Assembly: GCA_963757565.1 (NCBI GenBank)
Contig: CAVWSB010000011.1
Span: 682,001-746,000 of the forward strand
Direction: 5' to 3'
Length of the DNA stretch: 64,000 nucleotides
From: PALSA-894 sp963757565
GTDB taxonomy: Bacteria; Pseudomonadota; Alphaproteobacteria; Rhizobiales; Xanthobacteraceae
In this document: one piece after another, positions 17,620 through 26,743 of the stretch
Position numbering within the stretch: position 1 is the first letter of the stretch
Layout of the letters: every line of letters begins with the position of its first letter
Program-made: the position numbers and the translations under genes
The notes under the pieces: model-generated
Database searches by the model: none
Seen by the model: only the letters and a program-made list of their open reading frames with translations
Told to the model about the DNA's origin: nothing

Positions 17620-18017
17620 ATGTCGTCGCAAAATCGCCGGGACTGTAGCACCCCGCACGGTCGCCCGCACGCCGGGCCGGTATGCGACTCACGTGGGTCG
17701 CCGGAATTGCTCGGACGAGAGGTGACCGGCTCGCCGGTATGGCGAGCTAGCATTGAGTTCCGCCGCATCAGTTGACATCCACCTGGAAAATTCAATCTAG
17801 TTCCCATGAAGCGAAGGCATCGTCGGTTGTCGGTTCGAGAGCCGCGATCCAGTCGCACGAGGCCCGCGGAGGCCATCGCAGGGAGACGAAGCGGACCACA
17901 GTGCCCGGACAAGCCGACTTGCACGCGGCATAATCTTCGACAACCAGATCGCTTCACACCCCGCGCCAGGCCCGCGCGACCAACGCTTTATCGTTCGCAA
18001 ATCCAGGAATCGATCGC
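17620..18017. other. intergenic region with no supported gene
   Basis: About 400 bases between the LysM gene (minus) and the RraA-family gene (plus). I see no convincing coding region or RNA. A TTGACA hexamer at 17772-17777 could be a -35 element for rightward transcription, but the sequence 16-17 bases on (around AATCTA, 17794-17799) is a poor -10 match. Confidence 0.4.
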
Positions 18018-18689
18018 ATGAGCAAGCTGAGCGCAGAAACCCGCGACAAGCTCAAGAAGATCAGCACGGCGACGCTCACAACCGCGCTGTTCAAGCGCGG
18101 GATGCGCAATCAGATGATCCAGGACGTTCATCCGCTCAATCCCGACGCGTTGCCGATGGTCGGTGAGGCGTTCACGCTGCGCTACATTCCGGCGCGCGAG
18201 GACTTGAACCCGATCACGGTGTTTCAGGACCGCAGCCACCCGCAGCGTAAGGGCGTGGAGGATTGTCCGCCCGGCGCGGTGTTCGTCATCGACAGCCGCA
18301 AGGATGCCCGCGCGGCTTCGGCGGGCGGCATTCTGGTGTCGCGGCTTATGGTGCGCGGCGTTGCGGGCGTGGTGACGGACGGCGGCTTCCGCAACTCGCA
18401 CGAGATCGCCAAGCTCGGCATGCCGGCCTTTCATCATCGCCCATCGGCGCCGACAAACCTCACGCTGCATCAGGCCGTCGAGACCAACGTTCCGATCGGC
18501 TGCGGCGACGCGCCGGTCTGGCCCGGCGATGTCATCGTCGGCGACCATGACGGCGTCGTGGTCATTCCCGCGCATCTGGCCGACGAACTCGCAAACGAGT
18601 GCACCGAGATGACGGCATTCGAGGATTTCGTCGCTCGGGGAGGTCATGAAGGGTCGTTCAATTCTTGGTCTTTATCCGGCGACCGATGA
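18018..18689 (+). CDS. RraA family protein (C-terminus frameshifted)
   Basis: RraA-like/4-hydroxy-4-methyl-2-oxoglutarate aldolase-like fold, 223 residues as read. The family core is clear: 'STATLTTALFKRG', 'GEAFTLRYIPARED', 'GGILVSRLMVRGVAGVVTDGGFRNSHEI' and 'VWPGDVIVGDHDGVVVIPAHLADEL'. After 'FEDFVAR' the frame is wrong. Dropping one G of the GGGG run at 18637-18640 gives 'EVMKGRSILGLYPATDEK' and '...FAAWRKANGR', the standard family tail, ending at a stop at 18736-18738. The native gene is therefore probably 18018-18738, close to the dehydratase at 18772. Many such proteins accompany sugar-acid dehydratases and lyases. Confidence 0.85.
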   Translation: MSKLSAETRDKLKKISTATLTTALFKRGMRNQMIQDVHPLNPDALPMVGEAFTLRYIPAREDLNPITVFQDRSHPQRKGVEDCPPGAVFVIDSRKDARAASAGGILVSRLMVRGVAGVVTDGGFRNSHEIAKLGMPAFHHRPSAPTNLTLHQAVETNVPIGCGDAPVWPGDVIVGDHDGVVVIPAHLADELANECTEMTAFEDFVARGGHEGSFNSWSLSGDR

Positions 18690-18771
18690 GAAGACGAAGA
18701 CCGACTTTGCGGCCTGGCGCAAGGCGAACGGGCGCTGATCGGCCTGAACCCACGGCGAATGGTGACACCAC

Positions 18772-20496
18772 ATGGCTAAGAAGAAACTCGGCGACCTGAG
18801 GAGCCAGCGCTGGTTCGGCGCGACGGATCTGCGTTCCTTCGGTCACCGCTCGCGCGCGCTGCAGATGGGATACGCGCGCGAAGATTTCCTCGGCAAGCCG
18901 GTAATCGGCATCATCAACACCTGGAGCGATCTGGCGCAGTGCCACACGCATTTCCCCGAACGCGTCGAAGATATCAAGCGTGGCGTCTGGCAGGCCGGTG
19001 GCTTTCCGGTCGAGCTGCCCGCGATGTCGCTGTCGGAGCAGTTCGTCAAGCCGACCAGCATGCTCTACCGCAACTTCCTCGCGATGGAGACCGAGGAACT
19101 GCTGCGCCAGCATCCGGTGGACGGCGCGGTGCTGATGGGCGGTTGCGACAAGACCACACCGGCCACGATCATGGGCGGCATCTCGATGAATCTGCCGATG
19201 ATCTTCATGCCGGCCGGGCCGATGATGCGCGGCCATTTCGGCGGCAACATTCTCGGCTCCGGCTCGGACGTCTGGAAGTACTGGGCCGAGAAGGAAGCCG
19301 GCAACATCACCGAGGCGCAGTGGAACGACATGGAGGCCGGCATCGCGCGCTCGGCCGGGACCTGCATGACGATGGGCACCGCCTCGACCATGACGACCAT
19401 CGCGGAGGCGCTCGGCTTCACGCTTCCGGGCGCCGCCTCGATTCCCGCAGCCGATGCCGCGCATCCGCGGATGGCCTCGATGTGCGGCCGGCGCATCGTC
19501 GAGATGGTGTGGGACGATGTCAGGCCGCGCGACATCGTCACGCGCGAGTCGGTCGAGAATGCGCTTGTGGTGCACAGCGCGATGGCGGGATCGACCAACG
19601 CGATGGTGCATCTCATCGCCATGGCCCGCCGTGCGGGCGTGAAGATCGATTTGAAGGACTTCGACGAATTCGCCGCGCGAGTGCCGGTGATCCTCAATCT
19701 GCGCCCCTCGGGCAAATGGCTCATGGAGGATTTGCATATCGCGGGCGGAACTCGTGCCTTTTTCTCCCGTCTCAAATCGATGCTGCATCTCGATGCGCGG
19801 ACCGTATCGGGCCAAACGATCGGGGAGGGCATCGGCGATGCGCAGGTCTACAGCGACGACGTCATTCGCCCGCTGAACGATCCGATCGCGGCCTCGGGCG
19901 GCACGGCGATCCTCTACGGCAACCTCGCGCCGGACGGATGTGTCATCAAGCCGCCGGCCGCCGATCCGCGCCTGTTGCAGCATTCCGGACCGGCGATCGT
20001 GTTCGACAGCTACGACGACATGTCGAAGGCGGTGAATGATCCTGACCTCGATGTCACGGCCGACCACGTCATGGTGCTGCGCAATGCCGGTCCCAAGGGA
20101 GGTCCGGGTATGCCCGAATGGGGCATGCTGCCGATTCCGAAAAAGCTCCTGAAGCAAGGCGTGCGCGACATGCTGCGCATTTCGGATGCGCGCATGAGCG
20201 GTACCAGCTACGGCGCCTGCATTCTGCACGTCGCGCCGGAGTCGCAAGTCGGCGGACCGCTGGCAGCAGTGCGTACCGGTGATACGATCACGGTCGATGT
20301 CGCGAAACGCTCGATCCACCTTCACTTGACCGACGAACAGATCGCCGAGCGGGTCAGGGCGCACAAGCCGCCGCCGCGCGATTACCCCCGCGGCTATTAC
20401 AAGATGTTCGCCGAACATACGCGCCAGGCCAACGAAGGCTGCGACTTTGATTTTCTCGAAGGAGCCGAAGGGATCCCGGAACCGGAAATCCATTGA
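18772..20496 (+). CDS. IlvD/Edd family dehydratase, probably sugar-acid (L-arabinonate-like) dehydratase
   Basis: A 574-residue iron-sulfur dehydratase. Cluster cysteines are in 'LAQCHTHF', 'VLMGGCDKTTPA' and 'AGTCMTMGTASTM'; the C-terminal domain has 'DARMSGTSYGACILHVAPES'. Overall wording ('DLRSFGHRSRALQMGY', 'FDFLEGAEGIPEPEIH') is closer to L-arabinonate or other pentonate dehydratases than to dihydroxy-acid dehydratase IlvD, in my reading. Neighbouring the RraA-family aldolase-like gene, it could act in sugar-acid or hydroxy-acid breakdown. The reaction is removal of water from an aldonate to a 2-keto-3-deoxy acid; the substrate is inferred. Confidence 0.85.
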   Translation: MAKKKLGDLRSQRWFGATDLRSFGHRSRALQMGYAREDFLGKPVIGIINTWSDLAQCHTHFPERVEDIKRGVWQAGGFPVELPAMSLSEQFVKPTSMLYRNFLAMETEELLRQHPVDGAVLMGGCDKTTPATIMGGISMNLPMIFMPAGPMMRGHFGGNILGSGSDVWKYWAEKEAGNITEAQWNDMEAGIARSAGTCMTMGTASTMTTIAEALGFTLPGAASIPAADAAHPRMASMCGRRIVEMVWDDVRPRDIVTRESVENALVVHSAMAGSTNAMVHLIAMARRAGVKIDLKDFDEFAARVPVILNLRPSGKWLMEDLHIAGGTRAFFSRLKSMLHLDARTVSGQTIGEGIGDAQVYSDDVIRPLNDPIAASGGTAILYGNLAPDGCVIKPPAADPRLLQHSGPAIVFDSYDDMSKAVNDPDLDVTADHVMVLRNAGPKGGPGMPEWGMLPIPKKLLKQGVRDMLRISDARMSGTSYGACILHVAPESQVGGPLAAVRTGDTITVDVAKRSIHLHLTDEQIAERVRAHKPPPRDYPRGYYKMFAEHTRQANEGCDFDFLEGAEGIPEPEIH

Positions 20497-20672
20497 GGAA
20501 AAAAACATAAACCCATCGCCGAGCGTTCTTGCGTTCCGCGAATGGAACTTGAAGCGCCGATCTCGGCTCCGATCCGTCTTTTTCCTTTCGTCGCTCAGGG
20601 CACCTCGTTAAGCTGGCTATGGGGGAGTGATCGCCGAGGAATATCGCATCGGAGATCATAAGCGCGCTTGGT

Positions 20673-21374
20673 ATGGTGTCGGCCGCATTGCCCATGATGA
20701 TGATGATTGGAAGAGCCGTCGCGGGTTTCGCTATACTTGCCGCGGCGGCGATCTGGGGGTGGACCGCGACAGCCCAGCAACAGGCCGGATGTCGCTATTA
20801 CCGGGTCGCGGCGAACAGCCTGAACATCAGCAAGGAAGCCCGCGGCGACGCGGTCTTCATCGATGTGCTCGACAAGGGCGATATCATCTGCGTCACGCGC
20901 GACGAGAAGACCGGCGACCACGATTGGGTCTACGTCGATCACAAGGTTCCAAAGCCGGGAGATCGTGCGCCCGTAGAAGGCTGGTCCGATATGCGCCAGC
21001 TCCAGCAACTCTCTCCCGATGACGTTACGAAGCTTGTCGGAGCGGCACCTCCGCCTGCTGCCCCGGCAGCAGCGGCGCCCGCCGACGATGTGCTTCGCTT
21101 CTCACAGCCGGTGCCGTTTGGGCCATTTCCGGTGAACGGAACCTCCATCGAAAAGCTTGCCGAAGGGATTCCGCAGTTTCCTCCGTTCGACGGACTGGAC
21201 GAGAGCCAATGGAAAAAGAACTGCGCGGCCTGCCACAAGTGGGACCGGCAGGCGCTGTGCGAGCAGGGTGCGTCCTACGCAAAGAACCCGCGCAACGCGC
21301 TTCGCCATCCGCACCCCTATGGCGGCGCGTACAAGTCGGCCCTGATGCAATGGGCGAAAGGTGGATGCCAGTAA
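20673..21374 (+). CDS. exported protein with SH3-like region and C-terminal CXXCH motif
   Basis: A 233-residue protein that I do not recognise as a named family. It has an N-terminal hydrophobic export signal (about residues 12-34), a cysteine-bearing region like bacterial SH3 ('CRYYRVAANSLNISKEARGD' to 'GDHDWVYVDH'), an Ala/Pro linker (about 123-138), and a C-terminal domain with 'NCAACHKWDRQALCEQG'. CAACH (184-188) fits covalent haem attachment, but two further cysteines nearby (196 and 232) also allow a disulfide reading. The start is uncertain; ATGs at 20673 and 20694-20703 are all possible. The next gene's open frame begins inside it. Confidence 0.6.
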   Translation: MVSAALPMMMMIGRAVAGFAILAAAAIWGWTATAQQQAGCRYYRVAANSLNISKEARGDAVFIDVLDKGDIICVTRDEKTGDHDWVYVDHKVPKPGDRAPVEGWSDMRQLQQLSPDDVTKLVGAAPPPAAPAAAAPADDVLRFSQPVPFGPFPVNGTSIEKLAEGIPQFPPFDGLDESQWKKNCAACHKWDRQALCEQGASYAKNPRNALRHPHPYGGAYKSALMQWAKGGCQ

Positions 21375-21435
21375 CGTTGGCGGGGCGACGCCCGGCGTAT
21401 GGCACGGACTGAAGATTGGCAGAGGAAAACGTTCG

Positions 21436-22470
21436 ATGCGTCGCTATCTGGTAGCCTTGTCTCTTCTGTTCGCCGCGCTCGCCGGCACCGGCCCTGCCAG
21501 CGCGCAGGACTGGCTCCTCAACGCCTCGGCGTCGCATTTCTACATGCAGACCGCCAAGGCGAACTCGATCATCGAGAACCAGCAGTTCACCGGGCTCGAC
21601 GGCGGCATCACCAAGGACGGTGATGCGATCGTCAAGATCGATCTCATTTCGGTGAAATCGGGCATCGACGTGCGCGATGTGCGCATGCGCTTCCTGTTGT
21701 TTGAAACCTTCAAATTTCCGCAGGCCGAGATCACCGCAAAGATCGACATGGCGAAGATGCAGGAGCTCGTCTCCAACATCCGCATCACTTACCCGCTGAA
21801 ATTCAAGCTCAACCTGCATGGGGTCGAGCGCGAACTCGAAGCGCCGGTCAACGTCACTCGCCTGAGCGACAAGTCGATCTCGGTGTCCTCGGCACAGCCG
21901 ATCGTCATCAGGGCCGAGACCTTCGATCTTGCCGCAGGGGTCGTAAAATTGTCCGAAGCGGTGAACGGCACACCGATTGTGTCGGCGGCCTCGATCACGT
22001 TCGACCTCGTGTTCGAAACAGGCGAGAAGATCCCCGAGATCGAGGCTGCGCGCGCCGCAGCCGCAAAACAGCGCGATGCGGAGGAAACCGCCGCGATTTC
22101 GACCGAAGCGTGCGAAACGCGCTTCAACGTCATCTCGACCGCGCAGGCGATCTATTTCAAGACCGGCAGCGCCGAACTCGACGCCAAGAGCGAGCCGCTG
22201 CTCAACAGCGTGGCCGATATTGCCAAACGCTGTCCTGCCGCAAAGATCGAAGTCACCGGGCATACCGACTCGGTCGGCAGCAAGGACGCAAACCGCCAAT
22301 TGTCGGAAAGCCGCGCGCGTTCGGTGGTGTCGTATCTCGGGACGCAGGGCATCCCGCCCGGGCGAATCGAGTCGGCCGGCTACGGCGATACGCGCCCGAT
22401 CGCGCCGAACGACACCGAGGCAAATCGCGCGAAGAACCGGCGCATCGAGTTTCGCGTCAAGGCAAAGTGA
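21436..22470 (+). CDS. YceI-like plus OmpA-like fusion protein
   Basis: A 344-residue exported protein. A signal peptide (about 1-23, ending PASAQ) leads into a YceI-like lipocalin-type domain (about 24-205; 'WLLNASASHFYMQTAKANS', 'SVKSGIDVRDVRMRFLLFET', 'VNVTRLSDKSISV'). This is followed by an OmpA C-terminal peptidoglycan-binding domain (about 230-344; 'IYFKTGSAELDAKSE', 'KIEVTGHTDSVGSKDANRQL', 'SRARSVVSYL', 'NRRIEFRV'). AGAGGAAAAC precedes ATG 21436. It likely sits in the periplasm bound to the cell wall. The YceI part may hold an isoprenoid or other lipid. It is convergent with the caspase-SUMF1 gene. Confidence 0.82.
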   Translation: MRRYLVALSLLFAALAGTGPASAQDWLLNASASHFYMQTAKANSIIENQQFTGLDGGITKDGDAIVKIDLISVKSGIDVRDVRMRFLLFETFKFPQAEITAKIDMAKMQELVSNIRITYPLKFKLNLHGVERELEAPVNVTRLSDKSISVSSAQPIVIRAETFDLAAGVVKLSEAVNGTPIVSAASITFDLVFETGEKIPEIEAARAAAAKQRDAEETAAISTEACETRFNVISTAQAIYFKTGSAELDAKSEPLLNSVADIAKRCPAAKIEVTGHTDSVGSKDANRQLSESRARSVVSYLGTQGIPPGRIESAGYGDTRPIAPNDTEANRAKNRRIEFRVKAK

Positions 22471-22512
22471 GGTTCTGCCGCTCAGGCAAGACGTGTGGTC
22501 GCGGCGCCGACG

Positions 22513-24861
22513 TCACAATGAGCGGGCGACCCTGAAGCCGATCTTGCCCGCACGCGCGTTCGGCGAAAATCCAAGTCGGGCAGCCGACCGCAGCGCGTCG
22601 GGAGCGTCCAGCATCGAGCCGCCGCGCAGGGTTCGTCCGCCGCAATCGGCCCGCTCGCGTGCAGTGCCGTCGATGGGAGCGCCGGCATAGTTCGGTGCCC
22701 AGCAGTCCTCCGTCCACTCGAAGACGTTTCCATGCACCTGATAAAGGCCGAACGGATTGGGTGCGAAGAAGTCGACCGGCAAGGTGCGCTGGCGAAATTC
22801 ACCCTTCGGACTGTCCCCGTAGCTGACCGAACCGTCGTAGTTCGCCTGCTTGGTCGTAATCGCACTGCCGAACCAGAATGGCGTATCGGTCCCCGCGCGC
22901 GCGACGTATTCGCGCTCCGCTTCAGACAGCAGCCGGTAGGACTTGCCCGTCGCTTTCGAGACCCACGCCACATAGGCCTTGGCATCGACCCAGGACACGT
23001 TAACGACAGGCTGGCGTCCGCGCCGGCCGGCCTCGTCCGCGGGTGAATAGGCATTGCAGCCGCCGGCCGCGACACAGGCGTCCCACTCCGCGAACGTCAC
23101 CGCGAACTTCCCGACCGCGAAAGGCTTGGCGATCGACACTGTTCGTTGCGGTCCCTCGTTTGCGGCATGTCCGAGTTCGCTGTCGGGCGATCCCATCCTG
23201 AAGCTGCCCGGCGGTACGACGACCATCTCGGGGCACTTGTCGCACTCCTGAAATATTTCCCGCGGCTTGAGTGCGCGCTCCTGCGCGGCGCTCAGTGGCG
23301 CCGAGCGAGCGAGGGGAAACACGCCAACCACCGGCGTCGGCGTGCCGGGGGTCGCCGGTTGCGAGGAGGGCGGTGCGACGGCCGCAACCTTGCCGCCCTT
23401 CAGGTCCTCAATCCGGACGCGTGCCTGCCGCGCGTAGATGCTTTCGCCGTGAACTTGAAGAAAGGCTTCGAGCAGTTCCGGGTCTGTGGTGTCCTTTACC
23501 GAAACCCAGGCCTGGGCAGACTCGCTGGCGGTCGGCGGCCGCGACGGGATGGCCGACTGCGGTTGCTGCGGCTGGCCGCGGACCGCGCTTTGCGGCTTGT
23601 TCGATGTGCTGCCGGGAAGGGCGGCGACCACCTGCCGCTGCTGCTTCGCGGCTTCAAGGCGCTCTAACGCCATTGATGCATAAATGCTTTTCCCGTGCCG
23701 GTTCAGGAACGCCTCGAGTGCTGCAACATCCTGGCTGTTGCGAACAGCGATCCAGGCTTGCGCGGATTCCACTGCGGTCGGTGGCTTGTCCGAGACGATC
23801 GGCCCGGACAGGCTTGCCTGCGGCGAAGGTTGGAATGGCGTGGCCGGCGCCGCAGGAGAAGCCGCCGTCGCCACTGCGGCCGCGCCGCCACGCGATTTCT
23901 TCAACTCGTCGATCCGCGCCTGCGCGAGACTGGCGTAAAACGTCCCGCTGAACTGGCGCGCGTAAGCCTCCAGAACCGCTGGATTTTCCGACGTGCGCGC
24001 GGTGGTCCAGGCCTGCGCGGCCTCGCTCATGCCGGGTGTTCCGCCTTTGGCGACGATCTTCGCGTCATCCGCCGGCACGAGGTAAAAGTTGCCCGAGAGC
24101 TCGTGGTAGAAGGCGGGGCGCTGTTCGAACTGGATGCTGGCGGCAAGCGTCTCGACTTCGCTCCGCACCCGCTTGGCCAGATCGGTGATTTCCAGTCCGG
24201 GTTCCTTCAGCAGCGGCAGCAGTGTCCGCGTGTAAACCGAGTTCGGATCGGTATCGGTGTTTGAGAGCGCATCAAGTGCACTCTGGCCCGCCCCCGCCGA
24301 CATCATCACAAGCGTGCCTTTCGGCGGTTCCTCGCGGTTGAGCCCGCGGGTCGTGCCGATGCTGCGCGTCGCTTTCGCGTTCGCATAGGGATTGTCCCGG
24401 CAGGCATCGAGAATCCAGATCGTCACCTGCGGGCTTTGTTCGCGCAGCCGCTCCATCAGGGAGTTCACCCGGATGGCGCTCTCGCGCAAAACCTCCTGCC
24501 CGTCGTCGGGGCGGGGCACGTCGCGCGCCAGCACGTAATTCATGCCGTTCAGTTCGACGCCGTGGCCCGCGTAGTAAATGGCGGTAACATCCCCCGGTTT
24601 GACCGTGTCGATGAAACGCTGCCACGTCTTCAGAAGCGCGACCCGCGTTGTATCCTCGGCGGCCAGGACCTCGAAGCCGTCATCCTTCAGGGCACCAGCG
24701 ATGGCCCGCGAGTCGTTCACCGCTTTGCGCAACTGCTGTTCGGGCTTGAGGTTGTCGTAGGCATTGATGCCGATCACCAGCGCAACGCGCTTGGCGTCTG
24801 CCGGACCTGCAGCGAGGAACGCCAATCCGATGATCAGTGCCAGTAGTCCGGGCCGCGACAT
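22513..24861 (-). CDS. caspase-family protein fused to SUMF1/formylglycine-generating-enzyme-like domain
   Basis: A 782-residue exported protein. A signal peptide (1-23) is followed by a caspase/metacaspase p20-like domain (about 24-265) with the catalytic dyad present: His100 in 'IYYAGHGVEL' and Cys154 in 'WILDACRDNPY'. Three copies of a 40-45 residue repeat (about 279-322, 365-407, 446-489; core 'ESAQAW...LEAFL..HG.SIYA') come next, then a SUMF1/FGE-type domain (540-782; 'MVVVPPGSFRMGSPDSE', 'QPVVNVSWVDAKAYVAW', 'YRLLSEAEREYVARAGT', 'GNVFEWTEDCW', 'LRGGSMLD'). The open frame runs to 24990, but ATG 24861 gives the signal peptide. Most FGE-like domains fused to caspases are probably ligand or carbohydrate modules, not sulfatase activators. 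Confidence 0.87.
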   Translation of the reverse strand: MSRPGLLALIIGLAFLAAGPADAKRVALVIGINAYDNLKPEQQLRKAVNDSRAIAGALKDDGFEVLAAEDTTRVALLKTWQRFIDTVKPGDVTAIYYAGHGVELNGMNYVLARDVPRPDDGQEVLRESAIRVNSLMERLREQSPQVTIWILDACRDNPYANAKATRSIGTTRGLNREEPPKGTLVMMSAGAGQSALDALSNTDTDPNSVYTRTLLPLLKEPGLEITDLAKRVRSEVETLAASIQFEQRPAFYHELSGNFYLVPADDAKIVAKGGTPGMSEAAQAWTTARTSENPAVLEAYARQFSGTFYASLAQARIDELKKSRGGAAAVATAASPAAPATPFQPSPQASLSGPIVSDKPPTAVESAQAWIAVRNSQDVAALEAFLNRHGKSIYASMALERLEAAKQQRQVVAALPGSTSNKPQSAVRGQPQQPQSAIPSRPPTASESAQAWVSVKDTTDPELLEAFLQVHGESIYARQARVRIEDLKGGKVAAVAPPSSQPATPGTPTPVVGVFPLARSAPLSAAQERALKPREIFQECDKCPEMVVVPPGSFRMGSPDSELGHAANEGPQRTVSIAKPFAVGKFAVTFAEWDACVAAGGCNAYSPADEAGRRGRQPVVNVSWVDAKAYVAWVSKATGKSYRLLSEAEREYVARAGTDTPFWFGSAITTKQANYDGSVSYGDSPKGEFRQRTLPVDFFAPNPFGLYQVHGNVFEWTEDCWAPNYAGAPIDGTARERADCGGRTLRGGSMLDAPDALRSAARLGFSPNARAGKIGFRVARSL

Positions 24862-25051
24862 TCGCTCCCCATACCGCGCGTTCAGGAGAAATTTATGGCG
24901 GACTTTGAACCTCGGCGGGATCGCTCCCAACACATAGCGGATAGCTGCGCCCGCTTGTTTTACGGGTTCCATTCCGGTTCGGCTTGTCACATGGCGCGCC
25001 GTGCGGCGGGATGGTACCTAAGGTAAGGCTAGTCACGGCCAGGGGGTAACG

Positions 25052-26560
25052 ATGTCGCGCCGTATCCTGCATACCGGTTTCGCTTTGGCATTAACCATTT
25101 GCGCGAGTGCGACAGGTGCGGCCGCAGAAAATCGGCTCGCCCTCGTCATCGGCAATTCGGCTTACCAAAAGACCCCCGCGCTTCCCAATCCGGCAAACGA
25201 CGCCAGATCCATGGCGGGATTTCTGAGGTCCGCCGGCTTCGAGGTCACCGAAACGCAGGATCTGTCGCAAGGCGACATGCGTGCGGCGATCGGCCAGTTT
25301 GCCAACTCGATTGCAGCGAAGGGCCGGGACACGGTCGCGGCGGTCTATTATGCCGGCCACGGCCTGCAAATCGACGGCGAGAATTATCTTGTGCCGGTCG
25401 ACGCCGGCATCACTCGCGAAGCCGATGTCCCGCTCCAGGCCATCCGGCTTGCCGATCTGATGAAAGCCCTTGCGGCGGTCCCGAGTAAATCGCGCATCGT
25501 CATGCTCGACGCCTGTCGCAACAATCCGTTTTCCGAGATCAATAAGGTGACAGGCCGGGGCCTTGCTATCGTCGACGCCCCGCCGGGTACGATCGTTTCA
25601 TATTCGACGTCGCCCGGTAGCGTCGCGCTGGACGGCGACGGCGCCAACAGCCCTTACACGACCGCCATACTGTCGGCGACCAAAGAACCGGGCCTGCCCA
25701 TTGAGCAGGCTTTCAAACGCGTGCGGTTCGCAGTCAATGATTCCACCGGGCGGCAGCAACTGCCTTGGGAGAGTTCGTCGCTGACGAGCGATTTCTCGTT
25801 TTTCCCGGTTCCGGGCGACGCGCCGTCCGCGACCCAAGTCGCGATCCATCCGAACAATCCTGCGGGCGCCGCGCGCGGCGCGAGCCGCTCCGTCGATGTC
25901 TGGAAAAAGGAGCTGCAGCGGCAGTCGCCGACCCAGGCCTACGAAACGGTCATTCGCGAGGATTCACTTGAGGCCTACCAGGCTTTCCTGGCGCTGTTTC
26001 CGGGGCAGCCCAACAGCCCACGCGTGCGCGAGATCGAGAATCGCCGGCGCGTAATGGTCGCGTGGTATGTCGCCACGACCGTCGATACGGCCACGTCCTA
26101 TCAGACCTTCCTGGCCGGCTATGCCGCGACCGATCTGGCGGAGACCGCCCGGCGGCTGCTTGAGCGCGCCAACAACCGCTCTCTGCTCCCCAGTGTGGGG
26201 GGGACGTGCCCGTGCGCGATCCAGCCGCAACAGCAGCAGCAACAACAACAGCAAAAGCCGACGCCGCGCGAACAGCGTGCCAGCCGCAGCCTGAACAAGA
26301 AGGCCGCCAGGACCGAGAAGCCGACCCGCACAAAGCGCGTGCGCGATCCCGACAGCGAAGCCGCCGCCGCTCCGACCCCGGTGCAGCAGGCCGTCCCCTC
26401 CGGACCGCCAATGGTGCCGTTCGGCATGGGTATCGGCATCGGTGGAGGCTTTGGCGGTCGCGGTATGGGTGGCGGAGGGTATGGCGGCCGTCCGTCATCG
26501 CCGATGGGCGGCTCGAGCCCGATGGGGGGAAGCCATTCGTCGGGAGGACGGACCTACTAA
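25052..26560 (+). CDS. caspase-family protein with Gln tract and Gly-rich tail
   Basis: A 502-residue exported protein. A signal peptide (1-25) is followed by a caspase p20-like domain (about 26-252) with His103 in 'VYYAGHGLQIDG' and Cys155 in 'IVMLDACRNNPF', so the catalytic dyad is intact. Residues 282-372 hold two copies of the same kind of 45-residue repeat seen in the divergent caspase gene ('AYETVIREDSLEAYQAFLAL' and 'VAWYVATTVDTATSYQTFLA'). The tail has a CPC motif, a run of nine glutamines (393-401), a basic stretch and a Gly/Met-rich end. AGGGGGTAACG precedes the ATG. It is divergent from the caspase-SUMF1 gene with 190 bases between them. Confidence 0.87.
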   Translation: MSRRILHTGFALALTICASATGAAAENRLALVIGNSAYQKTPALPNPANDARSMAGFLRSAGFEVTETQDLSQGDMRAAIGQFANSIAAKGRDTVAAVYYAGHGLQIDGENYLVPVDAGITREADVPLQAIRLADLMKALAAVPSKSRIVMLDACRNNPFSEINKVTGRGLAIVDAPPGTIVSYSTSPGSVALDGDGANSPYTTAILSATKEPGLPIEQAFKRVRFAVNDSTGRQQLPWESSSLTSDFSFFPVPGDAPSATQVAIHPNNPAGAARGASRSVDVWKKELQRQSPTQAYETVIREDSLEAYQAFLALFPGQPNSPRVREIENRRRVMVAWYVATTVDTATSYQTFLAGYAATDLAETARRLLERANNRSLLPSVGGTCPCAIQPQQQQQQQQQKPTPREQRASRSLNKKAARTEKPTRTKRVRDPDSEAAAAPTPVQQAVPSGPPMVPFGMGIGIGGGFGGRGMGGGGYGGRPSSPMGGSSPMGGSHSSGGRTY

Positions 26561-26743
26561 ACCCTTTGACGACGGGCGGGCCGGCACCAAGCGATTGCTG
26601 CCGAACCGGCCGGAAGCGGGTGAACAGCTTGATCGGACGGAAAGTTGGTCGTAGACAAAATGCTTATCGAAAGCGCCGGGGCTCGGTCCATGGTCAGGGC
26701 GGGTTTTCAGGGCAGGCGAACAGCCGGTAAAGGCACGCGACGC

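Noticed and set aside
17810..17880. tRNA-like segment with GGTTCGAGAGCCG (T-loop resemblance)
   Set aside because: No acceptor or anticodon stem can be formed around it; the match is by chance.
18658..20508. Minus-strand open frame of over 600 codons opposite the dehydratase gene
   Set aside because: It mirrors the strongly conserved plus-strand IlvD/Edd protein, has no family motifs and is Arg/His-rich, as expected for an antisense frame in GC-rich DNA.
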